Below are positions 53,697-61,881 of a DNA stretch of 61,881 nt, in pieces (positions within the stretch are counted from its first letter, which is position 1; each line of letters begins with the position of its first letter). The notes beneath the pieces are model-generated. The model was not told where the DNA came from and did not search any database. It saw only the letters and a list, made by a program, of their open reading frames with translations. Origin of the DNA: Gliomastix tumulicola (Eukaryota > Ascomycota > Sordariomycetes > Hypocreales > Bionectriaceae). Made by a program: the position numbers and the translations under genes. Where the stretch lies: contig BCHX01000002.1 of assembly GCA_001599755.1 (NCBI GenBank), positions 2,825,071 through 2,886,951 on the forward strand, in the 5' to 3' direction.

Positions 53697-54292
53697 GCTA
53701 GGGATTCGGGGTAATTTGGATCGCGTTGTCGGTGGAAGAGAGGTGTGAACCTACGAACCGCGTAGGTAGACCTTGGAAAAAGAAGTTGTCGCTGTCAGGG
53801 TGGCCAGTCAGGGTCGAGGTGATATTTTAGTGGGCCAGCTGTCGCACCTAGAGCTTGTACCAAGCAGGCACTGCTTAGGAATCTTAAGGCACCAGACCAA
53901 CCCGTGGAAAGTACTTAAAGCCTTAAGGCATATAAACTTCGAGGTATATACGCTTTTATAGGGATAAGAAAGTTTAAGTATAAAGATTTATTAAAATAAT
54001 TTTAATAATTTTATAAAATATATAAAAAAAATTAAATATTAAAAAATTTAATATTTAAAGATATATAAAATATATATAATTTATAAAATTTTAATATTAA
54101 ATATTTTTAGTCTTTACTTATATATATATATATACTTTTATTACTTATAATATTGTAATACTAGTATAGCTTGAAAGAAGAACTTCCGTTTCGGCATTCT
54201 GTCGTGACCTTCCACATTGAGAATTTTCTTCCTGCCATCAGTAACTAGATCATTTGCCAGCGAGATCGCTGTCGCTTACAATTGGTATCAAC
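53697..54292. promoter_or_regulatory. Shared divergent promoter region, uS8m / Lys12
   Basis: 596 bp between two divergent start codons. The parts next to each gene have normal composition, while 53,950-54,165 is an AT-rich fold-back segment listed separately. No Gcn4/CpcA-type TGACTC site was noticed near LYS12, and no obvious TATA box outside the AT-rich insert. Confidence 0.6.
53950..54165. repeat. AT-rich fold-back insertion
   Basis: About 215 bp of almost pure A+T in otherwise normal DNA. The centre, TTAAATATTAAAAAATTTA followed by ATATTTAA, is near-palindromic. The flanks are roughly inverted repeats: AAGTATAAAG on the left against CTTTACTTATATA on the right, and AATTTTATAAAATATATA against TATATATAATTTATAAAATT. 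It looks like a RIP-mutated miniature inverted-repeat element in a promoter. No target duplication is certain. Confidence 0.5.
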
Positions 54293-55419
54293 ATGTCGAT
54301 ACGAACCTTGAGAATTGGTCAGTCACCCCCCAATCGCGCTTTTGTCACTTCTGATGTTGATTTGTCCTGAAAGGCCTCATCCCTGGGGATGGCATTGGAA
54401 AGGAGGTGATCCCTGCCGGCCGCCGAATCCTCGAGGCTTTGCCTGCATCTCTCAACCTCAAATTCGATTTTGTTGATCTCCGTGCTGGGTTCGAAACATT
54501 CCAGCAGACGGGGGCTGCCTTGCCTGACCAGACGGTCGATGTTCTGAAGAACGAATGTGACGGCGCGCTGTTCGGTGCGGTCAGCTCGCCCACAAGCCCT
54601 GTGAAGGGGTACTCCTCTCCCATTGTCGCCCTGCGTAAACGACTCGACCTCTACGCCAATGTCCGCCCAGTCAAGACCGTTGCCAGTGCCCTGAAGCCGA
54701 TCGACATGGTCATCGTGCGGGAAAATACGGAGGATCTCTATGTCAAAGAAGAGACGACAAGGGATGGGCCCGACGGCAAGGTTGCCGAGGCAATCAAGCG
54801 CATATCCGAGAAGGCGTCGTTTCGCATTGCCTCCATGGCTGGTGACATTGCCCTTCGCCGCCAGAAGATCCGAGAGAGTGGTGCTCCGAGCATCCACAAG
54901 TCGCCGCTCGTCACAGTTACGCACAAGTCCAATGTTTTGTCTCAGACCGACGGCCTCTTCCGTGCCGCTTCATCGCGAGCTTTAGCTCAGGAACTGTACA
55001 AGGGAGTCAAGGTTGAGGAGCAAATTGTCGACTCGATGGTGTACAAGCTCTTCCGCCAGCCAGAGGATTACGATGTCATTGTCGCCCCTAACCTCTACGG
55101 CGACATTCTCTCCGACGGCGCCGCTGCTCTTGTTGGCTCTCTGGGCCTGGTTCCCAGCGCCAATGTCGGCGAGAACATTGCGATTGGTGAACCATGCCAC
55201 GGAAGTGCCCCTGACATCCAGGGCAAAGGCATCGCCAATCCTATCGCGACCTTGCGCAGTGCCGCTCTCATGCTCGAATTCCTGGACGAGCCTGCCGCTG
55301 CCGCACGAATTTACGCTGCAGTTGATGGGAACTTGGAAGATGGCCGACTCCTGAGCCCAGACCTTGGCGGCACTGCGACGACTAGCGAGGTTGTTGAGGA
55401 CATCCTAGCTAGGCTGTAG
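54293..55419 (+). CDS. LYS12: Homoisocitrate dehydrogenase (lysine biosynthesis)
   Basis: Exons 54,293-54,317 and 54,374-55,419 encode 356 aa; the 56-nt intron runs from GTCAGT to GAAAG and falls within Gly-9. The enzyme (EC 1.1.1.87) oxidatively decarboxylates homoisocitrate to 2-oxoadipate with NAD in the alpha-aminoadipate pathway of fungal lysine synthesis. It belongs to the isocitrate/isopropylmalate dehydrogenase family. LIPGDGIGKEV (residues 10-20) opens the fold, and RKRLDLYANVRP (about 96-107) carries substrate-binding arginines. IVRENTEDLYV (122-132) is typical of this enzyme; K193 is in VTHKSNVL. NLYGDILSDGAA (249-260) holds the metal-binding aspartates, and HGSAPDIQGKGIANP (284-298) the NAD site. 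Length is normal. No long mitochondrial presequence is visible, although the yeast enzyme is mitochondrial. Divergent from MRPS8, convergent with MEF1. Confidence 0.96.
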
Positions 55420-55848
55420 ATTAATACTCATAGATGGTAACCTCAATAGAGGTGGCCTGTTGTATATTCACCATGTAGATTGGTCGATATTTTCTCTTCT
55501 GTTTCATGTCCTATTCTACCCGAATGACGCATTTGCAGACTGCCGTCCCAGGAGTTCAGAAACCGTTGCCTATCACCAAGACGCCTTAAGGGACTTCGCA
55601 TCGCTTGACTGGGTGATGGAACAAGAGCCACCAGCAAGTATTTTCGTATTCTTCCTCTGGGCATTGTAGGCACTGTCTTGATCCTTGTATGCCAATGACC
55701 CACTATCGTAATGTCTATATTATAATACATGTGGTAGTATACAACCTGATACAGTCAGTCTAAGTGAAATATTACACATATGCAACAATTTTTCTGCTGG
55801 CTTGAAACAAGCCAAAGTCTAGAGGGAAGCATGAACGATGTCCAATCA
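55420..55848. other. Tail-to-tail intergenic region
   Basis: 429 bp between the stop codons of LYS12 and MEF1, which accommodates both 3' untranslated regions. Short open frames here look incidental; no gene is supported. Confidence 0.6.
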
Positions 55849-58403
55849 TCACTTCGTGCGTTTCGCCTCGAGTTCGGCCTCATGCTTAGCGATCAGCTCT
55901 TTCCTAGAAAGGGGGTGAGGAAGGTTAGCGGCTTGAAATCTAGATATTTCGAAGGATCGAGGTCACATGAGGACTTACTGTAGATGAGGAGGTGCTGGCG
56001 CATAGTGGCTGAACTCCATGTTGAACTCTCCCTTCCCCTGTGTCGCTGCTCGTAGCTGCGAACTGAACCCGAACATGGCGTTCAGACTGCAGTCGCAAGT
56101 CAGAGTGAAGTCTTCACTTCCAATGTCCGTATCGTGAATGACAGCATTGCGCTTGTTCATCAACATGAGTATTCCACCTTGGAACTCATTCGGTGCCGTG
56201 ATAGTTGTCTTCATGAGAGGTTCCAAAACCTGCCCACCGGCATCTTTGAATGCCTTTCGGAATGCCATCTGTGTTGCGAGGTTGAATGCATAATCGGACG
56301 AATCAGTGACATGAGTAGCACCGTCGTTGACAACCATCTTAGTGCCGATAACTCTGTGACCAAGGAGTGGCCCTTTGTCGCAAGATATTTCGAACCCCTT
56401 GGCACAGGCAGTGAGGAACTTGTCGGGGATATGACCACCAACAACCTGACTCTCATAAAAGTTCTTCTCTCCCTGGTCGTATGGCTCGATCCACCCAGCA
56501 ACCCGGGCAAAATCACCAGGGCCACCACTCTGTCGCTTCAAGAGGTAGTCGAAGTCGGCATGCTGAGAAATGGTTTCTCGGTACGCAACGCGGGGCTGAC
56601 CCGTCACACAATCTGTCTTGTACTCTCTTCGCAAACGTTCAACGTAGACTTCCAAATGCAGCTCGCCCATACCCGAGATAATGGTTTCTTCGCTCTCGGA
56701 GTCAACGTGAACCCGGAATGTCGGGTCCTCACGCTGGAAACGATTCATAGCTTTGCTGAAGTTATCCGCGTCGCCACTGCGCTTGGGTTTGATCGAGAGA
56801 GACATGACAGCTTCCGGGACAAACATTGTCGACATGGAGTATGGGAGGCCGCCGTCGGTGAAGGTATCGCCGGATGCGCAGTCGACGCCAAAGACTGCGC
56901 AAATCTCGCCAGCACCGACTTCGGATACATCCTCCATCTCATTCGAATGCATGCGAACAATGCGAGGGATGCGGACCTTCTTGTCGGTTCGAGAGTTGAA
57001 CAGGTAGGTGCCCTTTGTCAGTGTTCCTTGGTAGACGCGGATGTATGTGAGTTGGCCGTAGTTGTTTTCCTCTAGCTTGAATGCAAGACCAACGAATGGT
57101 AGAGAGTTGTAAGGCACAAGCTTGACGGACTTTTCTCCTTGTGATTTGTCCAAGGCCATGTTCTCGATCTCGGAAGGATTCGGGAGATAGTCGCAGATGG
57201 CATCTAGCATCGGTTGCACACCCTTGTCGGCAAGTGCAGAGCCCATCAGAACAGGGGAGAATTGGCGGGCAATAGTTGACCTTCGAATGGCTGCCTTGAT
57301 CTGCTCGTTGGTCGGCTCCTGCTCGTCTAGGAAGATCTCGGCGATCTCGTCGTCGACATCTGCCAATTTCTCAATCAAGACCTGACGCTTCTCCTTTGCC
57401 TGCGCTTGAAGGTGACCCGGGATTTGATCTGTGACACGAATCTTGATACCACGTGGTCCCTCGAAATACATAGCCTTCATCTCCACAAGATCGACTACAC
57501 CTTCGTGTTCGTCCTCCAGCCCGATGGGGATCTGAAGAGCAGCAGCGGGCATCTTGAGTTTTTGATTGATTTGCTCGATAGCCTTCCAGGGATTGGCTCC
57601 CATCCGATCCATTTTGTTGATGAAGGAAATGCGTGGGACGTTATATCGTTTCATCTGGCGATCAACCGTAATTGTCTGCGACTGGATGCCGCTGACGGCG
57701 CAAAGAATCATGACAGCACCATCGAGCACCCGTAGGGCACGTTCCACCTCGATCGTAAAGTCGATATGGCCCGGAGTGTCGATCAGGTTGATGTGGTAGG
57801 TTTCTTCCTTATCATTTTCGACCTTCTTCCAGTCGCAGAACGTTGCAGCAGACTGGATGGTGATGCCCTTTTCTCTCTCAAGTTCCATTGAGTCCATCTT
57901 TGCGCCTACGGCATCTTTTCCTCGAACCTCGTGAATGGCCTTGATGCGACCTGTATAGAAGAGAACTCGTTCCGTAGCTGTCGTTTTCCCGCTGTCGATG
58001 TGCGCCTAAGTGGCAAGTTAGCTTGTTGAGTACCAACCAAGGCCTCGAAACGATCGAGTGGCCTACTGCAATGCCGATGTTCCGGACTCTCGACAGCCGA
58101 TGCTGTTCTTCAGGATCCATGTTCGCCGCGACATACTCAGGCGTCAGAGCAGCGGAGTCCGCCTGCGCCTTCTTCAAGCTGTTCACGAACATTAGACACC
58201 AGCAATGCGAGAAGAGGGAATGTAAGGGAAGTTGCTCACGCTTCTTGCGCTGCCTGGTTGGGGCGGCATGGCGTGTTGCCAAAGCTCCGGTAGCATGGTA
58301 AAGAATTGATCGCCGGATTGAATGCGCGGGCTAACGGCTGACAATTGGGGCGTCTAAGTAGTGAGAGGACATCTAGCCAGCGGGCAGAGCCTTGGGTCCT
58401 CAT
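55849..58403 (-). CDS. MEF1: Mitochondrial elongation factor G1
   Basis: Four exons (58,240-58,403; 58,067-58,178; 55,979-58,005; 55,849-55,903) give 785 aa. Introns of 61, 61 and 75 nt have donors GTGAGC, GTAGGC and GTAAGT and acceptors AACAG, CTTAG and TCTAG; branch sites CTAAT and CTAAC are visible in the first two. This GTPase drives tRNA-mRNA translocation on the mitochondrial ribosome. Residues 1-55 form an Arg-rich, acid-poor presequence (SLLRRPNCQPLARAF). The G domain has P-loop AHIDSGKT (93-100), DTPGH (168-172) and NKMD (222-225); the P-loop Ser in place of Ala is typical of mEF-G1. Domains II-V follow, with GDTFTDG, ISGMGELHLEVYVERLRREY, and C-terminal GFSSQLRAATQGKGEFNMEF and KELIAKHEAELEAKRTK. 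The ATG at 58,403 is the first in frame after an upstream TAA. The second intron cuts immediately before the P-loop. Length is normal. Confidence 0.95.
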
Positions 58404-59292
58404 GATAGGCTCAATAACAAGCCTTTCGCTGTGTGCTGATGAAAAAAGTGACAGTTAGCAAAGGTAGGACGAATTTTTTATGGATGTTAGCGACCGTAAG
58501 CTTCTGGCAGCCAATCACATTAGTGGAGCGTAAAAGACTAAATAATTACGTTATAGGCCATACATTTCAGCCATGTATATGACTAAAGTTTTTATTCAGT
58601 TGCTGCGGTATGCTTCAGTAGTACCCAACACTATTCTAAAACTGCCCCCTGGGACTTGATATCGCATGTTCCACCTTCCGCACCCTGTTGGTAACAACGA
58701 TACCTGCCTACGACACGGGCCACTGGAGCTGTTAGGTACTGCCTTAGGCGAAGGAGACCTAATGCCACATCCCGCACACTTGAAATCTATGGTCCTAACT
58801 TATGGATGTCGGGTCTAGGGTATTTATTTGCCAAGCAATCGTCACGACCCGGTGCGAACAGCTGCCGGACTGCCAGCATGTGTCCAATCTGTAAAGACCC
58901 GGGTCGATGGCGCTTCTGCCTCGTGCTTCTTACGCACGAGAGTTTTTCGTCGGGGAGGAAAGAGGTCTGCTGCTAATTCGGCCAGCAAAGGCTCTTGGTT
59001 TCACAATTGAAGGAGCGAAGTTGGTGTCTGGGAGGAAGGTTACTAATACATACACCTATGAGGCTGGAACTTATTAGTAGTTGCTCTGGTTGGCGGTTAA
59101 CCAGACCTTTGCTTGGTCATGTGACAGGCCAGCCGTTTTATGTCGGTACCTTCTTCGCTAGGTAGTACTACTAGTATTAGTACTAGTAGTACCTAGACCC
59201 TGAAGCTCAGCCATGCATCTCTTCAAGTCCGCCAGCTTTTCCTGCCGTACCTCAAACCAATTGTAAGCGTCAAAGCAAGTTGCAATCACTCA
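58404..59292. promoter_or_regulatory. MEF1 upstream region and intergenic DNA
   Basis: 889 bp of normal composition. The part next to 58,403 must contain the MEF1 promoter and 5' leader. No further gene is supported; a 60-codon frame at 58,828-59,010 has no recognisable features. A hairpin lies at 59,166-59,191. Confidence 0.5.
59166..59191. repeat. Perfect 11-bp hairpin
   Basis: TACTACTAGTA, a TTAG loop, then TACTAGTAGTA. The imperfect pairing extends outward (CTAGGTA...TACCTAG) with a 3-base bulge. It could be a cruciform or the remnant of a short inverted-repeat element; it is too A+T-rich and badly placed to be an obvious terminator. Confidence 0.7.
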
Positions 59293-60000
59293 TTACAAAA
59301 TCGCTTGGCGGGAAAGCATCAACCCACACAACACAACATCACCCTCGCATAACATCATCATGTTCCTGAAGATATCCTGGCCTGTCCTCTGGTGAGCTGC
59401 TATGACACTCGGCATTAAAGGTTGCAACTTTGTTGCTAAGTTCAAGGGCAAAATTCGAAAGGCTTGAGGCGGCACCTTATGACACCATTCCCAATCAATG
59501 ACTCCGACTATAGTATAGTCTTGACTGAGCAGGATATTTTGCCAGTGCAAATCAGCATGCTGTAGGAAGAAAACTTCGTCCTTGCCGTCCTTCCCTATGT
59601 ACCAGGCAGCTTGCGCATGGAGCTCAGCGGTGTGAAGTCGTGTATGGTCGATAGGTCCTCGTCCATCCCCAGAGGAAATTCCACAGTGTCTAGCAACTTC
59701 GCTTTCGTCGTGTAGAACAACTTCAGCCCTTTGGGTGTAGAATTGCTGGGATGTTGTGAACGGACCATACATACGGAGCTGGCGATCAATGATAGGACCG
59801 ATGTGTCAGGATTCACCTGATGCGTGCGTCGCAGTACAGCTGCCCAATTTTGTCGAAGGGCAGTCTAGACAGTTGCCATTGAACGTGGACAAGCTGGCAA
59901 TGAATTTTTGCCAGTGCGGCATCTGATATTGCCCCATGATCTTTGAAGGGGAATGGAAATGGCAGGCCTGGCATGCACTACATGATGATGTATGGGAGTA
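59293..60000 (-). pseudogene. Broken aminoglycoside-phosphotransferase-like gene
   Basis: The minus strand encodes the C-terminal part of a fungal APH/choline-kinase-fold protein. In order: PYIIM...MPGLPFPFKD near 59,990-59,945; AALAKIHCQL and SRLPFDKIGQLY near 59,920-59,835; IGPIIDRQLRMYGPFTTSQQ near 59,795-59,745. The catalytic block HADLHWQNILL with VIDWEWCHKVPPQAF follows (HxDxxxxN and the metal-binding D). Three lesions break it: an in-frame TAG within the PYIIM block, a one-base frameshift near 59,825, and an in-frame TGA directly before IGPIID. The 5' half is missing, because homology stops where the right AT-rich block begins (about 60,010). Members phosphorylate small molecules or are of unknown role; no substrate can be inferred. 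Confidence 0.8.
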
Positions 60001-60009
60001 TTATGGGAG

Positions 60010-60355
60010 ATCTTAGCCTATAAACTTCTAATTTTTAATACCTTATTACTAGCTTTAAAGATGGTATATATATAAGTTATATCCCTTTAATAATTCTTAT
60101 AGGATATCTTTACTTCTTTAAGAGTAATTTTAAGGTTCCTCTTTTTAGACTATTATTCTTAGTAGTATAAATATAAATAGATTTTATACTCCTTTATTAT
60201 AATTAAAAAAAGTAATATAAAGCTCTCTTTTTACTTTAAGTATTAATTTATAGTAATTTATAGTAATTTATAGTAATTTATAGTAATTTATAGTTATATT
60301 ATTACTTTAATTTTACTTTTATTATTTTAAATATAAATAATTACTATAAAAATAT
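60010..60355. other. AT-rich DNA right of the gene island
   Basis: RIP-type composition resumes here. It contains no recognisable gene and a short tandem repeat at 60,245-60,294. Confidence 0.7.
60245..60294 (+). repeat. 10-bp tandem repeat
   Basis: Four exact copies of TAGTAATTTA (60,251-60,290) with partial units on both sides. Confidence 0.97.
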
Positions 60356-61881
60356 TATTAAAAAGAGGGAATATTAATCTACTATACTTAAGTAATTTTA
60401 TTTATTTAAATAAAGATATTATAGCTTAACTTCACTAAAATAAGTCTATTTTAAATAGAATTTAATATATAAATAGAGAAAAATTAAATTTAATAATATC
60501 TAAAATCTTAAAATTATATATTTAAAAATAAATAAAAATAAAGTAAAAAAATACTTAAAAAAATATTATAATATTTTAATTAATAAAGGTTAATAAAAAT
60601 AAAACTTTAATAATAATAAAGAGATTTTAATAATTAATATATAATTAAAAAAGTATAATAATAATATAATTAAATTTTAAGATATTATAGAGTATTTTAT
60701 ATAAATTTATAAAAGCTATTTAGCTTTTAGGTTCTTCTAGGCCTAGACCTAGAAGTATTAAATTCTTTTAAGTTTAATAATAATATTATTTATTAAGTTA
60801 AGTATACTTATTTTATATTATATTAAGGAATTCTTTTAAATTTATTTTATTAATTAAAGTACTTTTATTTTAAATTTTTAAAGTTTTTACTTAATAATAA
60901 ATTAGTAGTTTATTAAATTTTATTTAATTTTAATATTTAAATTTATAAAGATAATTTATATATTTTCTTTTCTTGGGATTTTAATTAATATATAAAAATA
61001 TATTATTATTTTAAAGGTATTACTTATAGTTATAGCTAGAGTATTACTTATAATTACTTAAATTTTACTTTATTTTAAGAGTAAGGCTTAAAATATTAAT
61101 TTAATTAATACTTTATTTTATTATAATTATAATATTTAAATATATTATTAATACTTTATAAGTTAAAATTTAAGGGTAAGGTATTTTTAATATTAAAATC
61201 TTAAGCTAATTTTAATATAATTATCTTTTTTAATAATATTAAGAATATTATTACTTATAAGAGGGTTTTAATTTCTTAAAAGGTTATATTTTTTATTATA
61301 ATTTTTTTCTAGTAAGTTAAAAGGTTTAATTATAGTTATTATATTTTCTTTTAAGGTAAATACTTTATTAAATTAATATAAGTTAATATAATTTTATAAG
61401 TAAAATAAAAGTTTTAAAATAAAAATAATAAATATATATATTTATTTTTATATTTAAAGTACTTTTTAATTAACTTTAAATAATAATTAAATTCTCTTTA
61501 AGATTAGCCCTTATATTATTATATTTTAGTAAAATAATATATTATTATAAAATTTTAATTTATAACTTTTATTAAAAGGTATTTTAATTATTTTATAAAT
61601 TCTTTTTAATTAAATTATAAAGCTTTTTTTTTTTACTTTAATTTCTTATTTTTTTATATTAAAAAGAGGGAATATTAATCTATTATACTTAAGTAATTCT
61701 ATTTATTTTAATAAAATATATTATAATTTAATTTTACTAAAATATATTTATTTTAAATAAAATTTAATATATAAATAAAAAAAGAATAAATTTAATAATA
61801 TATAAATTTTTAAAATTATATCTTTAAAAATAAGTAAAAAAAATAATAAAAATAAAATAAAAAGGTATTTAAAAGAGATAT
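60356..61881 (+). mobile_element. Family G LTR element, running off the window
   Basis: Direct repeats start TATTAAAAAGAGGGAATATT at 60,356 and at 61,657. The first is a complete LTR of about 470 bp (60,356-60,824), and the second is cut by the window end after 225 bp. Only about 830 bp separate them, too little for gag-pol, and no protein pattern is visible. This is either a non-autonomous LTR element or a deletion derivative. It is heavily RIP-mutated and related to the solo LTR at 1,642-2,123. Confidence 0.65.

Noticed and set aside
53760..53960. tRNA or other small RNA gene near the uS8m promoter
   Set aside because: No T-loop (GTTCRANNC) or cloverleaf could be fitted here or in 58,404-59,292.
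56134..57075. 313-codon open frame on the plus strand
   Set aside because: It is wholly antisense to the long third exon of MEF1, whose protein is clearly conserved; no family features in the antisense frame.
58006..58282. MEF1 starting within the frame that begins near 58,282
   Set aside because: That frame has no ATG and would keep two introns unspliced; the spliced model from ATG 58,403 gives continuous phase and a mitochondrial presequence.
58828..59010. 60-codon plus-strand frame
   Set aside because: No domain, no conserved start context, Cys/Arg-rich random-looking sequence; kept as intergenic.

Overview
The window looks like nuclear DNA of a filamentous ascomycete (Pezizomycotina). 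Its protein genes have short introns (51-206 nt, GT...AG, CTAAC/CTAAT-type branch sites) and encode fungal orthologues, including an alpha-aminoadipate-pathway lysine enzyme. The sequence is sharply bipartite. About 50.6 kb on the left and 1.9 kb on the right are extremely A+T-rich, with almost no CpA, TpG or CpG; the remaining C and G sit mostly in CpT/ApG, CpC/GpG and GpC. That is the signature of repeat-induced point mutation (RIP). No reading frame of 60 codons survives in either block. Between them is a normal-composition gene island, about 50,640-60,010. The species cannot be named from the sequence.

The left block (1-50,640) is a graveyard of nested transposons that can be taken apart by terminal repeats and target-site duplications. 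Three Ty3/gypsy-type LTR retrotransposons have both LTRs: A (6,897-15,373, minus), D (15,788-24,541, minus) and C (38,704-47,227, plus). A fourth, B (plus), is split into pieces by A, by D and by two short elements, and ends with its 3' LTR at 26,733-27,053. A 2.4-kb repeat (E) occurs twice, once inside D. A family of about 480-530-bp non-autonomous DNA elements occurs four times. Three copies have perfect 8-bp target duplications, as hAT elements make, and the copies carry internal 15-bp minisatellites. Two solo LTRs of the C family lie at 49,159-49,373 (hardly mutated) and 50,344-50,555 (heavily mutated). Next to an assembly gap, 37,015-37,746 contains a single C and no G.

The island holds four intact genes and one broken gene. 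In order: a 514-aa serine/proline-rich conserved fungal protein of unknown function (plus); mitochondrial ribosomal protein uS8m (minus); homoisocitrate dehydrogenase Lys12 (plus); mitochondrial elongation factor G1 (minus, four exons); and a decayed aminoglycoside-phosphotransferase-like gene (minus) that runs into the right-hand AT-rich block. uS8m and mEF-G1 both serve mitochondrial translation, and Lys12 acts in lysine synthesis, a partly mitochondrial pathway in fungi. uS8m and Lys12 share a 596-bp divergent promoter region that contains a 200-bp AT-rich fold-back insertion.

The right edge (60,010-61,881) holds a short tandem repeat and an LTR-type element of another family (G). Its second LTR runs off the window, and a solo LTR of the same family lies at about 1,642-2,123.
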